NCBI GenBank assembly: GCA_007123105.1 | Contig: SKNY01000110.1 | Span: 1-33,538 of the forward strand | Length of the DNA stretch: 33,538 nt | Source: Salinarchaeum sp. | Lineage (GTDB): Archaea > Halobacteriota > Halobacteria > Halobacteriales > SKNY01 | Direction of reading: 5' to 3' | In this document: piece after piece, positions 7,919-16,797 of the stretch | Numbering within the stretch: position 1 is the first letter of the stretch | How the letters are laid out: each line of letters starts with the position of its first letter | Made by a program: the position numbers and the translations under genes | Notes under the pieces: model-generated | Seen by the model: the letters and a program-made list of their open reading frames with translations, nothing else | Databases searched by the model: none | Told to the model about the DNA's origin: nothing

Positions 7919-7935
7919 ATGGTTCGTCGAACCAT
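7919..7935. promoter_or_regulatory. Palindrome overlapping the SBP2 start codon
   Basis: The arms ATGGTTCG and CGAACCAT flank a single T, so the first six codons of SBP2 form a perfect 8-bp inverted repeat. If the transcript is leaderless, this would be a hairpin at the very 5' end of the mRNA or an operator over the start site. Confidence 0.5.
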
Positions 7936-9940
7936 AGATTGCACCCGATTGACCCGCCGGCAGCAACTCGTTGCCTCGAGCGCAGTCCTTGGCGGCACGC
8001 TCGCTGGCTGCCTCGGAGATGATGAAGAACTCGCCGATGACGTGGACGATGGCGACGATATGGTGGACGACGAAGACGATACGGTGGTGGAGGATGACGA
8101 CGATCCGATCGAAGATGATGGCGACGACGATGACGTACCGGCTGACGATACCGCAGTCGTCGAACTCCAAGATGTGACTGCCCACTGGATCTACCACGGT
8201 GACCTGCCGCCGGACATCCAGCACAACAACTACGCGGAAGGCGGCGGCATCTCGGACAATGCGTGGGGGATGTCGAGTAATTACCAACTCGTCGTCCGTT
8301 CTGTCTACGACAACGAGATTTACGGCATGTTGATCGATGATTGGTCTTATTCGCCTGGCGTGCTGGAATTTTCCCTCCACGACGATTTCTACTGGTGGAG
8401 CGGGGACCAGGTGACCGTCGACGATTACCTGATGCAGCTCGACTTCCAGGATTATCTCTGGGGCGGGGATGATTTAGACGCCTTTGCGGAAGTGGTTTCT
8501 CGGGACCGCGTCGATGATAACACGCTTCGGTTCGCGCTCGGTGATTCCTGGCACGAGGATTGGGCCTTCGAGGAGACGATCCTCGAGACCCAGATCGCGC
8601 ATAGTCGGGTATTTTACGAACCGTGGCTCGAACAATTCGAGGACGCCCCGGATCTCGATGCCGTCGAAGATATTCGAGACGACGTCAACGATGATCAGAT
8701 TACGGATGACGAGCGGTTGGTCCACACGAATAATACGCTCTTTGAATTCCGCTATGACGGCTCGATCGGCGAGGTGACCGAGGAATCGTTCACCTTCGAA
8801 CTGGTCCCGGAGAAGAACGGGAACGTCAGACATTTCGCCAATCCCGACAACCATGACGTGCTCCCGAATGTCAAATATCACCACCTCGAAATCCGGGCTT
8901 ACCGGGACGAGACCCGGATCCCAGCCGAGGAACTCTTTGACACGCAAGAAAAGCCCATGCTCGAGGGTGAGGGCCATCCGGATTACATCGTCCGTGCGAT
9001 CGATCGCGATCTCGATTTCGAGGCGGACGTCTTTGCCTTTCGCCGTGGGCCAAACGATATGGGGGGCATGCAATTCAATCACCGGTCCCATCCCGGTGAC
9101 AATCCACATTTCCGCCGAGCGATGGCCTATCTTACGGACAACACGACATGGGATCCCCATCCAGAAGCCCAGAGTGTCGAATATTTCCATCCGTATCTCT
9201 CCGATGAAGAACTATTCCAGTGGCACAGCGACGATGTCATTGACGCGCTCACCGACTACGGGTATGACGAGATGCGATTCGATGACGCCGAAACCGAACT
9301 GGTTACCGGTGGCTTCGAACAGGACGCGGACGGCAACTGGTTGTTTGCCGAAGACGGCGAAGAAGGTATGGCAGGCGAACCGATGGACTTCGACGTCCAC
9401 TCACCGGAGTGGATGGTGTACGTCGCCGATCACGGGAGCGACTGGATTGCAGATCTCGATGACTTCGGGATCAGCACCACGTGGTTTGCAGAAGATTTCT
9501 CCGTCGAGGATGACTGGACGTTCATGTACTCCTATACCGGGGGTACCACGCCGGATCACGCGTTCAATTTCATCTTTAACGACGAGGTGGCGACTTGGTC
9601 CCGGCGATACTACAACATCCCCTCGACGGTACTCGCACCGCCATTCCTCGAGACCGCGGAAGCTGGAGCGTCGATGGACGACTGGGAGGAGTACGACACA
9701 GCAGCGATGGCTGACCGGCTACCGGTGACGACCGATGAAGAAATTCACCGCCAGTTGAGTGACGAGTTATTATGGGTGACGAACCAGCTATGTCCGCACT
9801 ACAGTACGGCACCGGCGTTACGCCAGGAGGTCGCAAACGTCGACCGCTGGCACTGGCCGTCGATGGAAGATACGCCGGTTCGGTGGTGGAACACCGGAAA
9901 ACGCGCCGGCGCCCGCGTCCTGCAGTACCACGGCGACTGA
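7919..9940 (+). CDS. Family-5-like solute-binding lipoprotein, copy 2 (SBP2)
   Basis: 673 residues. The leader LTRRQQLVASSAVLGGTLAGC has twin arginines and a lipobox (Cys31), then an Asp-rich tether of about 45 residues. The mature protein follows SBP1 closely end to end: DDFYWWSGDQVTVDDYLMQL, EDAPDLDAVEDI, ELVPEKNGNVRHFANPDNHD, HFRRAMAYLTDNTTW and TAEAGASMDDWEEYD. Differences cluster in the tether and in a few loops, for example near FAEDFSVEDDWTFMYSYTGG, where ligand contacts might lie. It probably shares the transport machinery of SBP1, which is not encoded here. Its own TATA box and a start-codon palindrome suggest independent control. It converges with the aminotransferase gene, one nucleotide apart. 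The start is fixed by the TATA spacing and the leader. Confidence 0.85.
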   Translation: MVRRTIDCTRLTRRQQLVASSAVLGGTLAGCLGDDEELADDVDDGDDMVDDEDDTVVEDDDDPIEDDGDDDDVPADDTAVVELQDVTAHWIYHGDLPPDIQHNNYAEGGGISDNAWGMSSNYQLVVRSVYDNEIYGMLIDDWSYSPGVLEFSLHDDFYWWSGDQVTVDDYLMQLDFQDYLWGGDDLDAFAEVVSRDRVDDNTLRFALGDSWHEDWAFEETILETQIAHSRVFYEPWLEQFEDAPDLDAVEDIRDDVNDDQITDDERLVHTNNTLFEFRYDGSIGEVTEESFTFELVPEKNGNVRHFANPDNHDVLPNVKYHHLEIRAYRDETRIPAEELFDTQEKPMLEGEGHPDYIVRAIDRDLDFEADVFAFRRGPNDMGGMQFNHRSHPGDNPHFRRAMAYLTDNTTWDPHPEAQSVEYFHPYLSDEELFQWHSDDVIDALTDYGYDEMRFDDAETELVTGGFEQDADGNWLFAEDGEEGMAGEPMDFDVHSPEWMVYVADHGSDWIADLDDFGISTTWFAEDFSVEDDWTFMYSYTGGTTPDHAFNFIFNDEVATWSRRYYNIPSTVLAPPFLETAEAGASMDDWEEYDTAAMADRLPVTTDEEIHRQLSDELLWVTNQLCPHYSTAPALRQEVANVDRWHWPSMEDTPVRWWNTGKRAGARVLQYHGD

Positions 9941-9941
9941 G

Positions 9942-11177
9942 TCACTCGTCTGCCGCGAGCGCTTCCGCGTGGGCCGATACCTTCGCAAACCCCTCGACGA
10001 TCTGATCGAGCAGGGCATCTTCCCCAAGGAGCACTGATTGGGGCATCCACGCGGTTACCGTCGCGGCGTGTTCGGTGACCGGACATACGACGGAATTGTA
10101 GTCGGGTACGTGCGTGGCGAGTTCGGTCACGGCCGGTGCTCGCGTCTCGATCTCGGTAAACAGTTCCTCTCGATAGAGCGGTCGATAGCCCCCACTCAGG
10201 GGAATCCCTTCGGCGCGGACCGCGTCGAGGAAGGTCCGTTTGTCGATGCCTGCGAGTTCGTCTGGATCGTACTGGATGATGTACAGGTGATAGCCGCGTT
10301 GGGTGGTGTGCGGATGGTCCGGCACCGAAGTGATACCAGGTACGTCTGCCAGTGCCGCATCGAGGTGGGCTGCCGCCGCTGTCCGGTGCTCGAGTTGCTC
10401 GTCCATCCGCTCGAGTTGCACCTCAAGAATGGCGGCTTGGAACTCGGTCATCCGAAAGTTCGAGCCGAGGACGGGGTGTTCGTACCAGTCGCCAGCCGGC
10501 ACCCGCCCGACGTTCATCCGGCTCCAGGCCCTGGTGTAGAGTTCTTCGTCGTCAGTGAGCAGCAATCCCCCTTCACCGGCCGCGAGGTTCTTCGACGTTT
10601 GGAAGCTAAAGCAGCCGACGTCACCGATGGTGCCCACCGCCTCGCCGTCGAGCCACGTGCCGTGGGCCTGGGCGCAATCTTCGACGATTACGACATCTGT
10701 GTCGGCACAGACCCGTTGGAGGCCGTGGAGATCGGCCGGCCGGCCGCCGAGGTGGACCGGATTGACGGCGGCCGTCCGGTCGGTCAATCGGTCTGCGACC
10801 GCCGCCGGGTCGAGACAGAGGCTTTCCGGCTCGATATCCGCGAACACCGGCACCGCCCCGACTTCCAGGACGGCAGACGCGGTCGCGACGAACGTGTACG
10901 GTGGGACAATGACTTCGTCGCCAGGACCGACGCCGGCGGCGTCGAGTGCAACGCGAAGGGCGGTGGTCCCGCTGGTGACGGTCACGCCGCATTCGGCGCC
11001 GTGGCGCGATGCGAATTCGCCTGCAAAGGCCTCGGTACGCTCCCCGCCGACTCCCCACTGTCTACTCGCGAGCACGTCCTCGAGGGCGGTCCGTTCCCGC
11101 TCGTCCCAGACCGGCCAGTCGGGGATCGGTTCGGTGACGGCAGGTTCGCCACCGTCGATGGCCAGCGCGTTCGGCAT
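9942..11177 (-). CDS. DegT/DnrJ/EryC1/StrS-family aminotransferase
   Basis: 411 residues from the ATG complementary to 11175-11177 (MPNALAIDGGEPAV). The frame is open a little further upstream, but this start gives the typical family N-terminus. These PLP enzymes aminate keto-sugars or keto-cyclitols. Visible motifs are GVTVTSGTTALRVAL (cofactor phosphate), VIVEDCAQAHG with Asp167 pairing to the pyridine nitrogen, and FSFQTSKNLAAGEGG with the Schiff-base Lys196. The AIDGGEPAV opening resembles members related to 3-amino-5-hydroxybenzoate synthase and scyllo-inosose aminotransferase, so a cyclitol or sugar substrate is possible. The gene converges with SBP2 and is divergent from the tRNA-Arg. 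The AT-rich 11226-11232 element, about 50 nt upstream, could serve both. The exact substrate is not determinable. Confidence 0.9.
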   Translation of the reverse strand: MPNALAIDGGEPAVTEPIPDWPVWDERERTALEDVLASRQWGVGGERTEAFAGEFASRHGAECGVTVTSGTTALRVALDAAGVGPGDEVIVPPYTFVATASAVLEVGAVPVFADIEPESLCLDPAAVADRLTDRTAAVNPVHLGGRPADLHGLQRVCADTDVVIVEDCAQAHGTWLDGEAVGTIGDVGCFSFQTSKNLAAGEGGLLLTDDEELYTRAWSRMNVGRVPAGDWYEHPVLGSNFRMTEFQAAILEVQLERMDEQLEHRTAAAAHLDAALADVPGITSVPDHPHTTQRGYHLYIIQYDPDELAGIDKRTFLDAVRAEGIPLSGGYRPLYREELFTEIETRAPAVTELATHVPDYNSVVCPVTEHAATVTAWMPQSVLLGEDALLDQIVEGFAKVSAHAEALAADE

Positions 11178-11225
11178 GCGGGTAGTTACCAGGAGTCCTG
11201 TATGGTTCTTTCCCCGGTCAAAGCC

Positions 11226-11232
11226 TATAAAT
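11226..11232 (+). promoter_or_regulatory. TATA box of the tRNA-Arg gene
   Basis: TATAAAT ends 24 nt before the first base of the tRNA, the normal archaeal spacing. Read on the other strand, ATTTATA lies about 50 nt before the aminotransferase ATG, so it may act in both directions. Confidence 0.65.
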
Positions 11233-11256
11233 TGGCGTCGCGGCAAGCGCACATGA

Positions 11257-11355
11257 GGGCACGTAGCTCAGTCCGGACAGAGCATCGGACTTCTAACCCG
11301 GCGCCTCCCCGGGGGAGCCATCCGACGGTCGCGGGTTCAAATCCCGTCGTGCCCG
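11257..11355 (+). tRNA. tRNA-Arg(TCT) with a 24-nt intron at position 37/38
   Basis: The acceptor stem GGGCACG pairs with CGTGCCC, followed by discriminator G at 11355. The D arm is GCTC/GAGC and the T arm GCGGG-TTCAAAT-CCCGT. The anticodon stem TCGGA (11285-11289) pairs with TCCGA (11321-11325), and the anticodon TCT is at 11292-11294. The intron is 11296-11319. The precursor folds into a textbook bulge-helix-bulge: central 4-bp helix CTTC (11290-11293) with GGAG (11314-11317), 3-nt bulges TA^A and CC^A with the cuts marked, and an intron hairpin CCCGG/CCGGG with a 7-nt loop. The spliced product is 75 nt. CCA is not encoded. It would read AGA, and AGG by wobble. Confidence 0.93.
11296..11319 (+). 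other. tRNA intron removed by archaeal splicing endonuclease
   Basis: 24 nt between anticodon-loop positions 37 and 38, with both cut sites inside symmetrical 3-nt bulges, as EndA requires. The intron itself is a GC-rich hairpin and codes for nothing. Confidence 0.88.
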
Positions 11356-11577
11356 TCCGTTGCGGAGGCCGGGGGGAATCGCATGCAGGTGGAGCGTTCA
11401 GGGACCGTTGCAATCCTGGTAACCTTGGTGCTGAACGGGTCGCGTGTGCTGGTTCGGCTCCGTACCGCATCCTCCGAGGGTGAATGATCAATGGTCCGGT
11501 GAGCCGAGCAACGACTGAGCCCGGCGTCTATCTTCTTGACGAAAATGACTCCATTGAATCCGCAGAGGGCGCGGGGA

Positions 11578-12456
11578 TCACGCCTTGATCGCCCGGTTCA
11601 CGGTGTAGACTGACGCGATCAGGACGATCGCTCTGAACTGGGTGAACCATTCCTGGAGGCGACGGACGCGCTGACTGAGCGTTTCACCACGGAGTTGACA
11701 GTTTCGATCAGGGCTCGGTGATTGAACAGACCGTCGTCGAGTCTAGCGTTATGTGCGTGATCAATCGGCTGATACAACCGGTGCTTGATGAGCGGCAGAA
11801 CACCCGCGTCACGCAGGTCGGTTCGGAACGAGTTCGAGTCATATCCATTATCCGCCGAGAGGCTTTTCATGACCTCTACGTTCCGTCCCGCCAGTTTCGG
11901 TCCGATCTATGCGTCGTTGGGCCATCTCGTCGAACAATCCACGTCGATAATCGCCTGGTCGGCGGTATCGACGAGGAATGGGACCTTGAGAGTCTCCACC
12001 GATCGATCAATTCTCCGCAAATAATGCGGAGAGGATCGTTCTCTGGTGAGAAACGTCGAATCGACGACCGCATGACCGGAGTGATTCAGAAGCGCAACCG
12101 ACCTCGCCAGCAACCGCCGCCACACCGCCATCGACGTTTGCTGAAATGACCGCCACAGCGTCGAAGGCTTCGGAACACCGAACAGTGGAAGGATGATTCA
12201 TTAACTGATTCTGTCCATTGTTGAGGCGGAATCAATGGTCTCTGCATACGATGTATCCATCCCGATACGGAGGTAGTGAAGGACCACGTGTTTCCACCCG
12301 GCGTACCCGATATATCGGATGGGTGACTGCTATGCCCCCGGCTGCGCACTGCTTTCGAGCGAGACATGCCACTTGCTTGACGAAGCGGAAGAGTGACTTG
12401 TGCATACAGCCACTCTCCGCTTGGCTCAAGCTAGTTCTGTCGGTATACTTAGACAT
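11578..12456 (-). pseudogene. Degenerate IS5-type transposase
   Basis: Pieces of one haloarchaeal IS5-type (DDE) transposase lie in order on the minus strand but in changing frames. The N-terminal piece is LFRFVKQVACLARK in the frame starting at 12456. A piece with NHPSTVRCSEAFD is near 12190, then MAVWRRLLARSVALLNHSG with VVDSTFL (first catalytic Asp region) and VPFLVDTADQAIIDVDCSTR. Next comes SLSADNGYDSNSFRTDLRDA with VLPLIKHRLYQPIDHAHNAR (second Asp, D-x-GYD) and ETVNSVVKRS (Glu region). The C-terminus is WFTQFRAIVLIASVYTVNRA, ending at a stop complementary to 11578-11580. The span of about 880 bp is near full length, so decay came by point frameshifts and stops rather than truncation. 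Terminal inverted repeats were not recognised. Confidence 0.85.
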
Positions 12457-12479
12457 CGTCTATTGTTTCAATAATCCCC

Positions 12480-14699
12480 TCATCCACTCAAATCTGCCCG
12501 CCGCAGGAACTGCGCATTAACGGCGACAATTACCGTACTCACCGACATGAGTACCGCACCGATTGCGGGTGAGAGGAGGATCCCAATCGGCGCGAGGATC
12601 CCTGCCGCCAACGGGAGGGCAAATACGTTGTAGCCGGCGGCCCAGACGAGATTCTCTTGCATTTTTCGGTAGCTCTTCCGACTCAATCGAACCAGGTGTG
12701 CCACGTCACGCGGATCGTTTTCGACGAGGACGATGTCCGCCGACTCGACCGCCACATCGGTCCCCGAGCCGATGGCAATTCCCACATCAGCACGGGTAAG
12801 TGCAGGCGCGTCGTTCACCCCATCCCCGACCATCGACACGAGATTGCCTTGCTCTTGTAGCTCGATGATTTTCTTGTCCTTGTCTACGGGGAGCACCTCG
12901 GCGAAATACGTGTCAATTCCAAGCTCTTCGGAAACCGCGCGAGCCACGTCCTCGGAATCGCCTGTGAGCATGGCCACCTCCACATCCATCCTGTGGAGGG
13001 CGTCAATTGCCTCGTAGCTTGCATCCCGAATAACGTCTGCCAAGGCAACTGCGCCAACAGCTTCTCCGCCACGAATCAGGTACACGACTCCTTGCCCACG
13101 GTCGCCCGCCTGCTCGGCAAACTGTGCGATTTCCTCGGGTGGTGCCACGTTGAGATGACGGAGGAGGTTCGGACCGCCGACGTACACCTCCTCACCCGTC
13201 TGAATGGGATTGTCACCGACACCCTGTCCCCCCTCAGAAGCGAGCGTTGCCCGCACGCCACGACCTTCGAGCGCCTCGAAGCCACGGACACTCGGCACGG
13301 ACAACCCGCGATCCTGCGCCTCCTCACGGATCGCCTGGGCGATCATGTGCTCGGAATCGCGCTCGGCCCCCGCCATCACGCCGACGAGTTCGTCTTCGTC
13401 CCACTCATCAGTCGTGACGATCTCCACGACACCTTGTTCACCCTTGGTCAGGGTCCCCGTCTTGTCGAAGACAATGACGTCCAGGTTTCGGGATTCCTCC
13501 ATCGCAATCCGATCCCGAATGAGCATCCCGTTGCGTGCGGCCATCGTCGTATTGATGGCGACGACCAAGGGGACGGCCAACCCAAGGGCATGGGGACAGG
13601 CGATCACCAACACCGTGACGACCCGCTGAATCGTGTAGAGACCGAACCCCACCGCAAAGCTCCACGCTATCGCCGTCACAACCGCAACGGCGATGGCTGC
13701 ATAAAACAACCACCCGGCAGCTCGATCCGCAAGAACTTGCGTGCGTGACTTACTTTCCTGGGCCTCTTCGACCAGGCGCATGATCCCGGACAGAGTGGTT
13801 TCATCGCCAGTCGCCGTCACCCGAACGCGAAGGCTCCCCTCCCGGTTCGTCGTGCCGCCGATCACCTCGTCTTCGGGTTCCTTCTTGACGGGGCGGGACT
13901 CGCCGGTGATCATCGCCTCCACAACGTTGGACTCGCCTTCCTCGACGATGCCGTCAGCCGGGATGTTCGCTCCTGGCCGGACAAGCACGAGATCGTCTTC
14001 CGCGAGTTCGTCAACTCGAACCTCTTCAACCTCACCGTCCTCCGTTACCCGCTCGGCGGTATCGGGCATCAGTGCCGCGAGTTCGTCCAGTGCTCCCGAG
14101 GCCCGTCGGACACTTCGCATCTCAATCCAGTGACCAAGTAGGAAAATCACGATCAGCGTAACGAGTTCCCAGAAGAGCGGTTCCCCGATGTCCAAGGTGA
14201 CTGCAGCAACGCTGTAGACAAAGGCGACTGTGATGGCCAGCGAAATCAGTAACATCATTCCCGGCTCGCGGTTCCGCGCCTCAACCGCGCCCATGCGCAG
14301 GAACGGGATGCCCCCGTAGACGAATACCACCGCCCCGAGAATCGGCGCTAGAAACTGGCTGCCAGGAAACGTAATCGCTGTATATCCAAACCAGTCCTGG
14401 AGCATTTCAGCGTAATAGAGGACCGGCAATGAGAGGACGAGACAGACGAAAAACCGCTGTTTGAACATTTCCTCGTGGCCAGAATGGTCCATGTGCGCCT
14501 CGTGATCGTGGTCGTCGTGATGGTGTTCCTCCCCTACGTCCTCGGATTGAACGGCTCGATTCGAATCGGGCACAGCCCGATCTAACCCACAAACGCGACA
14601 ACATGGACACTGTCGATCAGTCGGCTTCCTGTGATCCTGATCGGCCCCATGGTGATGGGTACGATCTCGCTCCGAGTGATCACCCATTGCGAGATTCAC
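12480..14699 (-). CDS. copB: Copper-translocating P1B-type ATPase, CopB-like
   Basis: 739 residues. The start is a GTG whose last two bases overlap the stop of the upstream SHOCT gene (GTGA), implying translational coupling; an in-frame ATG lies four codons later. The N-terminus replaces a ferredoxin-like metal domain with a His-rich region ([28 protein letters not shown]) and a Cys cluster CPCCRVCG (Cys31, 33, 34, 37). The ATPase core is complete: actuator TGES at 265-268, the transport-site motif CPH at 368-370 that marks the CopB (P1B-3) group, the phosphorylated Asp412 in [14 protein letters not shown] in the nucleotide domain and [10 protein letters not shown] in the hinge. About eight membrane segments are expected. 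It should pump Cu (possibly Cu2+ or Ag+) out of the cytoplasm at ATP cost. Confidence 0.92.
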   Translation of the reverse strand: MNLAMGDHSERDRTHHHGADQDHRKPTDRQCPCCRVCGLDRAVPDSNRAVQSEDVGEEHHHDDHDHEAHMDHSGHEEMFKQRFFVCLVLSLPVLYYAEMLQDWFGYTAITFPGSQFLAPILGAVVFVYGGIPFLRMGAVEARNREPGMMLLISLAITVAFVYSVAAVTLDIGEPLFWELVTLIVIFLLGHWIEMRSVRRASGALDELAALMPDTAERVTEDGEVEEVRVDELAEDDLVLVRPGANIPADGIVEEGESNVVEAMITGESRPVKKEPEDEVIGGTTNREGSLRVRVTATGDETTLSGIMRLVEEAQESKSRTQVLADRAAGWLFYAAIAVAVVTAIAWSFAVGFGLYTIQRVVTVLVIACPHALGLAVPLVVAINTTMAARNGMLIRDRIAMEESRNLDVIVFDKTGTLTKGEQGVVEIVTTDEWDEDELVGVMAGAERDSEHMIAQAIREEAQDRGLSVPSVRGFEALEGRGVRATLASEGGQGVGDNPIQTGEEVYVGGPNLLRHLNVAPPEEIAQFAEQAGDRGQGVVYLIRGGEAVGAVALADVIRDASYEAIDALHRMDVEVAMLTGDSEDVARAVSEELGIDTYFAEVLPVDKDKKIIELQEQGNLVSMVGDGVNDAPALTRADVGIAIGSGTDVAVESADIVLVENDPRDVAHLVRLSRKSYRKMQENLVWAAGYNVFALPLAAGILAPIGILLSPAIGAVLMSVSTVIVAVNAQFLRRADLSG

Positions 14700-15046
14700 T
14701 CCTCGTCCCGCAATCGCGTTCGACGGGTTTCGAACTCCTCGTCAGTGAGGTCACCACGGGCATACGCGAGCCGCAGTTCTTCGAGAGCAGGGTCACCGCT
14801 CCGATCCGCTGTACGGACGACTCTACGATATAGCAGGTACCCAACCGCGAGGACGACTGCAAGCGGCACGAGCCACATGAGCATCATACCCCAGACGGAT
14901 ACCGGCTCGCCATCCCACCCCCACATGTGTCCACCTTCCCACATTCCCATGATGGGCCAGGCCAACACCATCATCAGGACTGGGAGTAGCACGATGAGCG
15001 CAATGGCGATCAGAATTCCCTGCAGGACCTGATCATTACTCGCCAT
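14696..15046 (-). CDS. Small SHOCT-domain membrane protein
   Basis: 116 residues. Two hydrophobic segments ([20 protein letters not shown] and [20 protein letters not shown]) are joined by a Met/Trp/His/Gly-rich loop ([17 protein letters not shown]). The C-terminus [20 protein letters not shown] is a SHOCT motif, a short domain often found at the end of membrane proteins and thought to mediate association. It is the first gene of a two-gene unit with the CopB-type ATPase; its stop overlaps the ATPase start. The Met- and His-rich loop could bind copper. Its role as an accessory subunit is inferred from coupling only. Confidence 0.82.
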   Translation of the reverse strand: MASNDQVLQGILIAIALIVLLPVLMMVLAWPIMGMWEGGHMWGWDGEPVSVWGMMLMWLVPLAVVLAVGYLLYRRVVRTADRSGDPALEELRLAYARGDLTDEEFETRRTRLRDEE

Positions 15047-15404
15047 AGCTGGTGATTGAGGCTCGTCTCAGATAGCTCCTCGCCCGGTCCAGCGGACAAA
15101 CGATGATCTGTGCCTCGTCACAGACCGGTTCGGATCAACCTATTTTGTCCTTCTAAACAATACTCATTGCAATATAAATGGGCTGAAGCAACAATCCTCC
15201 ACTGGTGTGTTCACCGTCTGTATGCATATCTTGAATTCTATCCTAATGGTGAACAATACCGAGGTATTCCGCCATCACATTCCGCTGAAAGCAGCCACTA
15301 AATCACTCGCCTACTCCGAAACGTCAGTGCAGGCAAAGGACATAGCATGGGTTTGTTACTTCTGGGAGCAGTCCTTTACCCGAGGTTACGCACCAATCGA
15401 GTAG
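15047..15404. other. AT-richer spacer between the copper unit and a methyltransferase
   Basis: 358 nt with clearly lower GC than the surroundings, and no gene I can support. Short plus-strand frames (15110-15301 and 15207-15404) lack acidic haloarchaeal composition and recognisable motifs. ATATAAAT near 15171-15178 could be a TATA element in either direction. It lies about 125 nt before the copper unit start, so that transcript would have a long leader. Confidence 0.45.
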
Positions 15405-16139
15405 ATGAACCCAGAAGAGGACGCGTACGGCCACGCGATGTATGGTAGATATCAAGGAAATGATAGTTTTGAAATCTTTGAACGAGACGACGGGTACATC
15501 GGCCTCTCGGACGACCCATCGACGTACTTTCAAGAGTACGAGGAGTGGCCCGCCCGCCAACAGATCGCGATGGATCGCGTCCAGGGACGAATCTTGGATA
15601 TCGGCTGTGGGGCTGGGAGACATGCGCTCTATCTTCAGGAACAGGGCTTCCACGTGATCGGTATCGACACACCACCGAAAGCCATCGAGGTTTGTGATCA
15701 GCGGGGTCTCGACCAGACCCACGTTTTCGGGATCACCGAGGTCGACGAACTCGACGGTGAGCCATTCGGAACAGAACTACTCCTCGGGAACAACTTCGGA
15801 CTCCTGGAGACACGCGACCGTGCTCCGGACATCCTCGAAATGCTATCCGGCGTGACCACCACTGACGCGACACTTCTCGCCGAGAGCATGGACCCGAATT
15901 CGGAGAATCCATCCGAGGAGTGGCGGGAGTACCACGAGGCAAACGTAGAAAACGGCCGGTTACCGGGGGTGTTGAGGATGCGAATCCGATACAAACAGTA
16001 CGCGACCGACTGGTTCGATTACTTGATGGCTTCACGAAAGGAGATGCGAGCGATCTTCGATGCTTCTCCGTGGGGACTCTCCGGATTCCTCGGCGAAGGA
16101 GTTGGTTATGTCGGAATTGCGGGAAAAGATGTTCAGTGA
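15405..16139 (+). CDS. Class I SAM-dependent methyltransferase
   Basis: 244 residues. Motif I, RILDIGCGAGRHALYL (about residues 62-77), followed by GFHVIGID with an acidic residue at the end of strand 2, binds S-adenosylmethionine. ELLLGNNFGLLE occupies the position of motif IV. The acceptor is not evident. The C-terminal part (MRIRYKQYATDWFDYLMASR) resembles small-molecule methyltransferases, but I cannot name a subfamily. There is no signal peptide, so it is cytoplasmic. Just downstream on the same strand is the decayed half of a different methyltransferase; the two do not look like one gene split in two, because the first is complete. Confidence 0.85.
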   Translation: MNPEEDAYGHAMYGRYQGNDSFEIFERDDGYIGLSDDPSTYFQEYEEWPARQQIAMDRVQGRILDIGCGAGRHALYLQEQGFHVIGIDTPPKAIEVCDQRGLDQTHVFGITEVDELDGEPFGTELLLGNNFGLLETRDRAPDILEMLSGVTTTDATLLAESMDPNSENPSEEWREYHEANVENGRLPGVLRMRIRYKQYATDWFDYLMASRKEMRAIFDASPWGLSGFLGEGVGYVGIAGKDVQ

Positions 16140-16154
16140 TTCCAACGAACACCT

Positions 16155-16702
16155 GATCTAGCTTTGCAACATCAGCTACAAAAGGCGAATCTCATCATCC
16201 GAGACCTCGTCGATCCGACGTCCGAAAAATCGTTTGACGCCGTGGTATCTGTCTACGGCGTTCAATGCGCCCCGACCAGGAGCGGGCGGCCCGGGATTTG
16301 CTTTGAGTAAGTAATCCCGGTGGGACGATCGGTCTGGCCTGCCCGATTCCCTCGAGATGGAGCGGGGACTGGTTGGCCACCCATGCAGATTCCGTTCCGC
16401 CACTACCTACCGTCGAGTCACCCCTTCAATGGGGACTGGACGAGATTCTCGGCGCCGGCGTCCGGTCGATCGAACATCAGCACCGAATCGCACTCCAATA
16501 CTATCGGTCGGTCGATCACGCCATCGAGGTGGTCAGCACGTTCTTCGGTCCGACCATCCGGCCTCTCGCGGCATGCGATCCCGCAGAACGAGAGGATCTC
16601 CTTGACGGTCTGTGGGCCGTCATGTGTCGATTCAATCGGGCGAACGACGGGACCGCGATCGTCGAAAACGACTACCTCCAAACCATCGCCATCACCGACT
16701 GA
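16155..16702 (+). pseudogene. Frameshifted, N-truncated SAM-dependent methyltransferase
   Basis: The first readable piece, QKANLIIRD to KSFDAVVSVYGVQCAP, matches the motif II to IV region of UbiE-like (Methyltransf_11) enzymes. After a frameshift near 16272 it continues DQERAARDLL, reaches a stop, then resumes as GGTIGLA, the post-motif turn of this family. The final open frame (from about 16311, stop at 16700-16702) reads HADSVPPLPTVESPLQWGLD, then YRSVDHAIEVVSTFFGPTIR and FNRANDGTAIVENDYLQTIA, as in their C-terminal halves. The glycine-rich SAM-binding N-terminus, about 70 residues, is absent. The last 110 residues keep strong haloarchaeal codon bias, so the damage is recent. If annotated alone, 16373-16702 would look like an intact small hypothetical protein from a TTG start, which I think is misleading. 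Confidence 0.7.
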
Positions 16703-16797
16703 GGTATTGGCACGCTTCTCCCGGTCGCGATACTGGGCGGATATCCTCCGTTATTTCCCTCCGAAACCTTCCTTGTCGTGTCCGATCCTTCCTCCCC

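Noticed and set aside
10038-11483. 481-residue plus-strand open frame opposite the aminotransferase
   Set aside because: It is antisense to a gene with all PLP motifs and runs through the tRNA.
11383-11487. 34-residue hydrophobic frame after the tRNA (MQVERSGTVAILVTLVLNG)
   Set aside because: No promoter or homology is visible; it is too short to support by composition alone.
15110-15404. Two short plus-strand frames before the methyltransferase
   Set aside because: Low GC, no acidic composition, no motif and no start signal.
16176-16403. Minus-strand frame ending RRIDEVSDDEIRLL
   Set aside because: It looked like a plausible acidic C-terminus, but the plus strand of the same bases encodes a recognisable methyltransferase fragment, which explains the composition.
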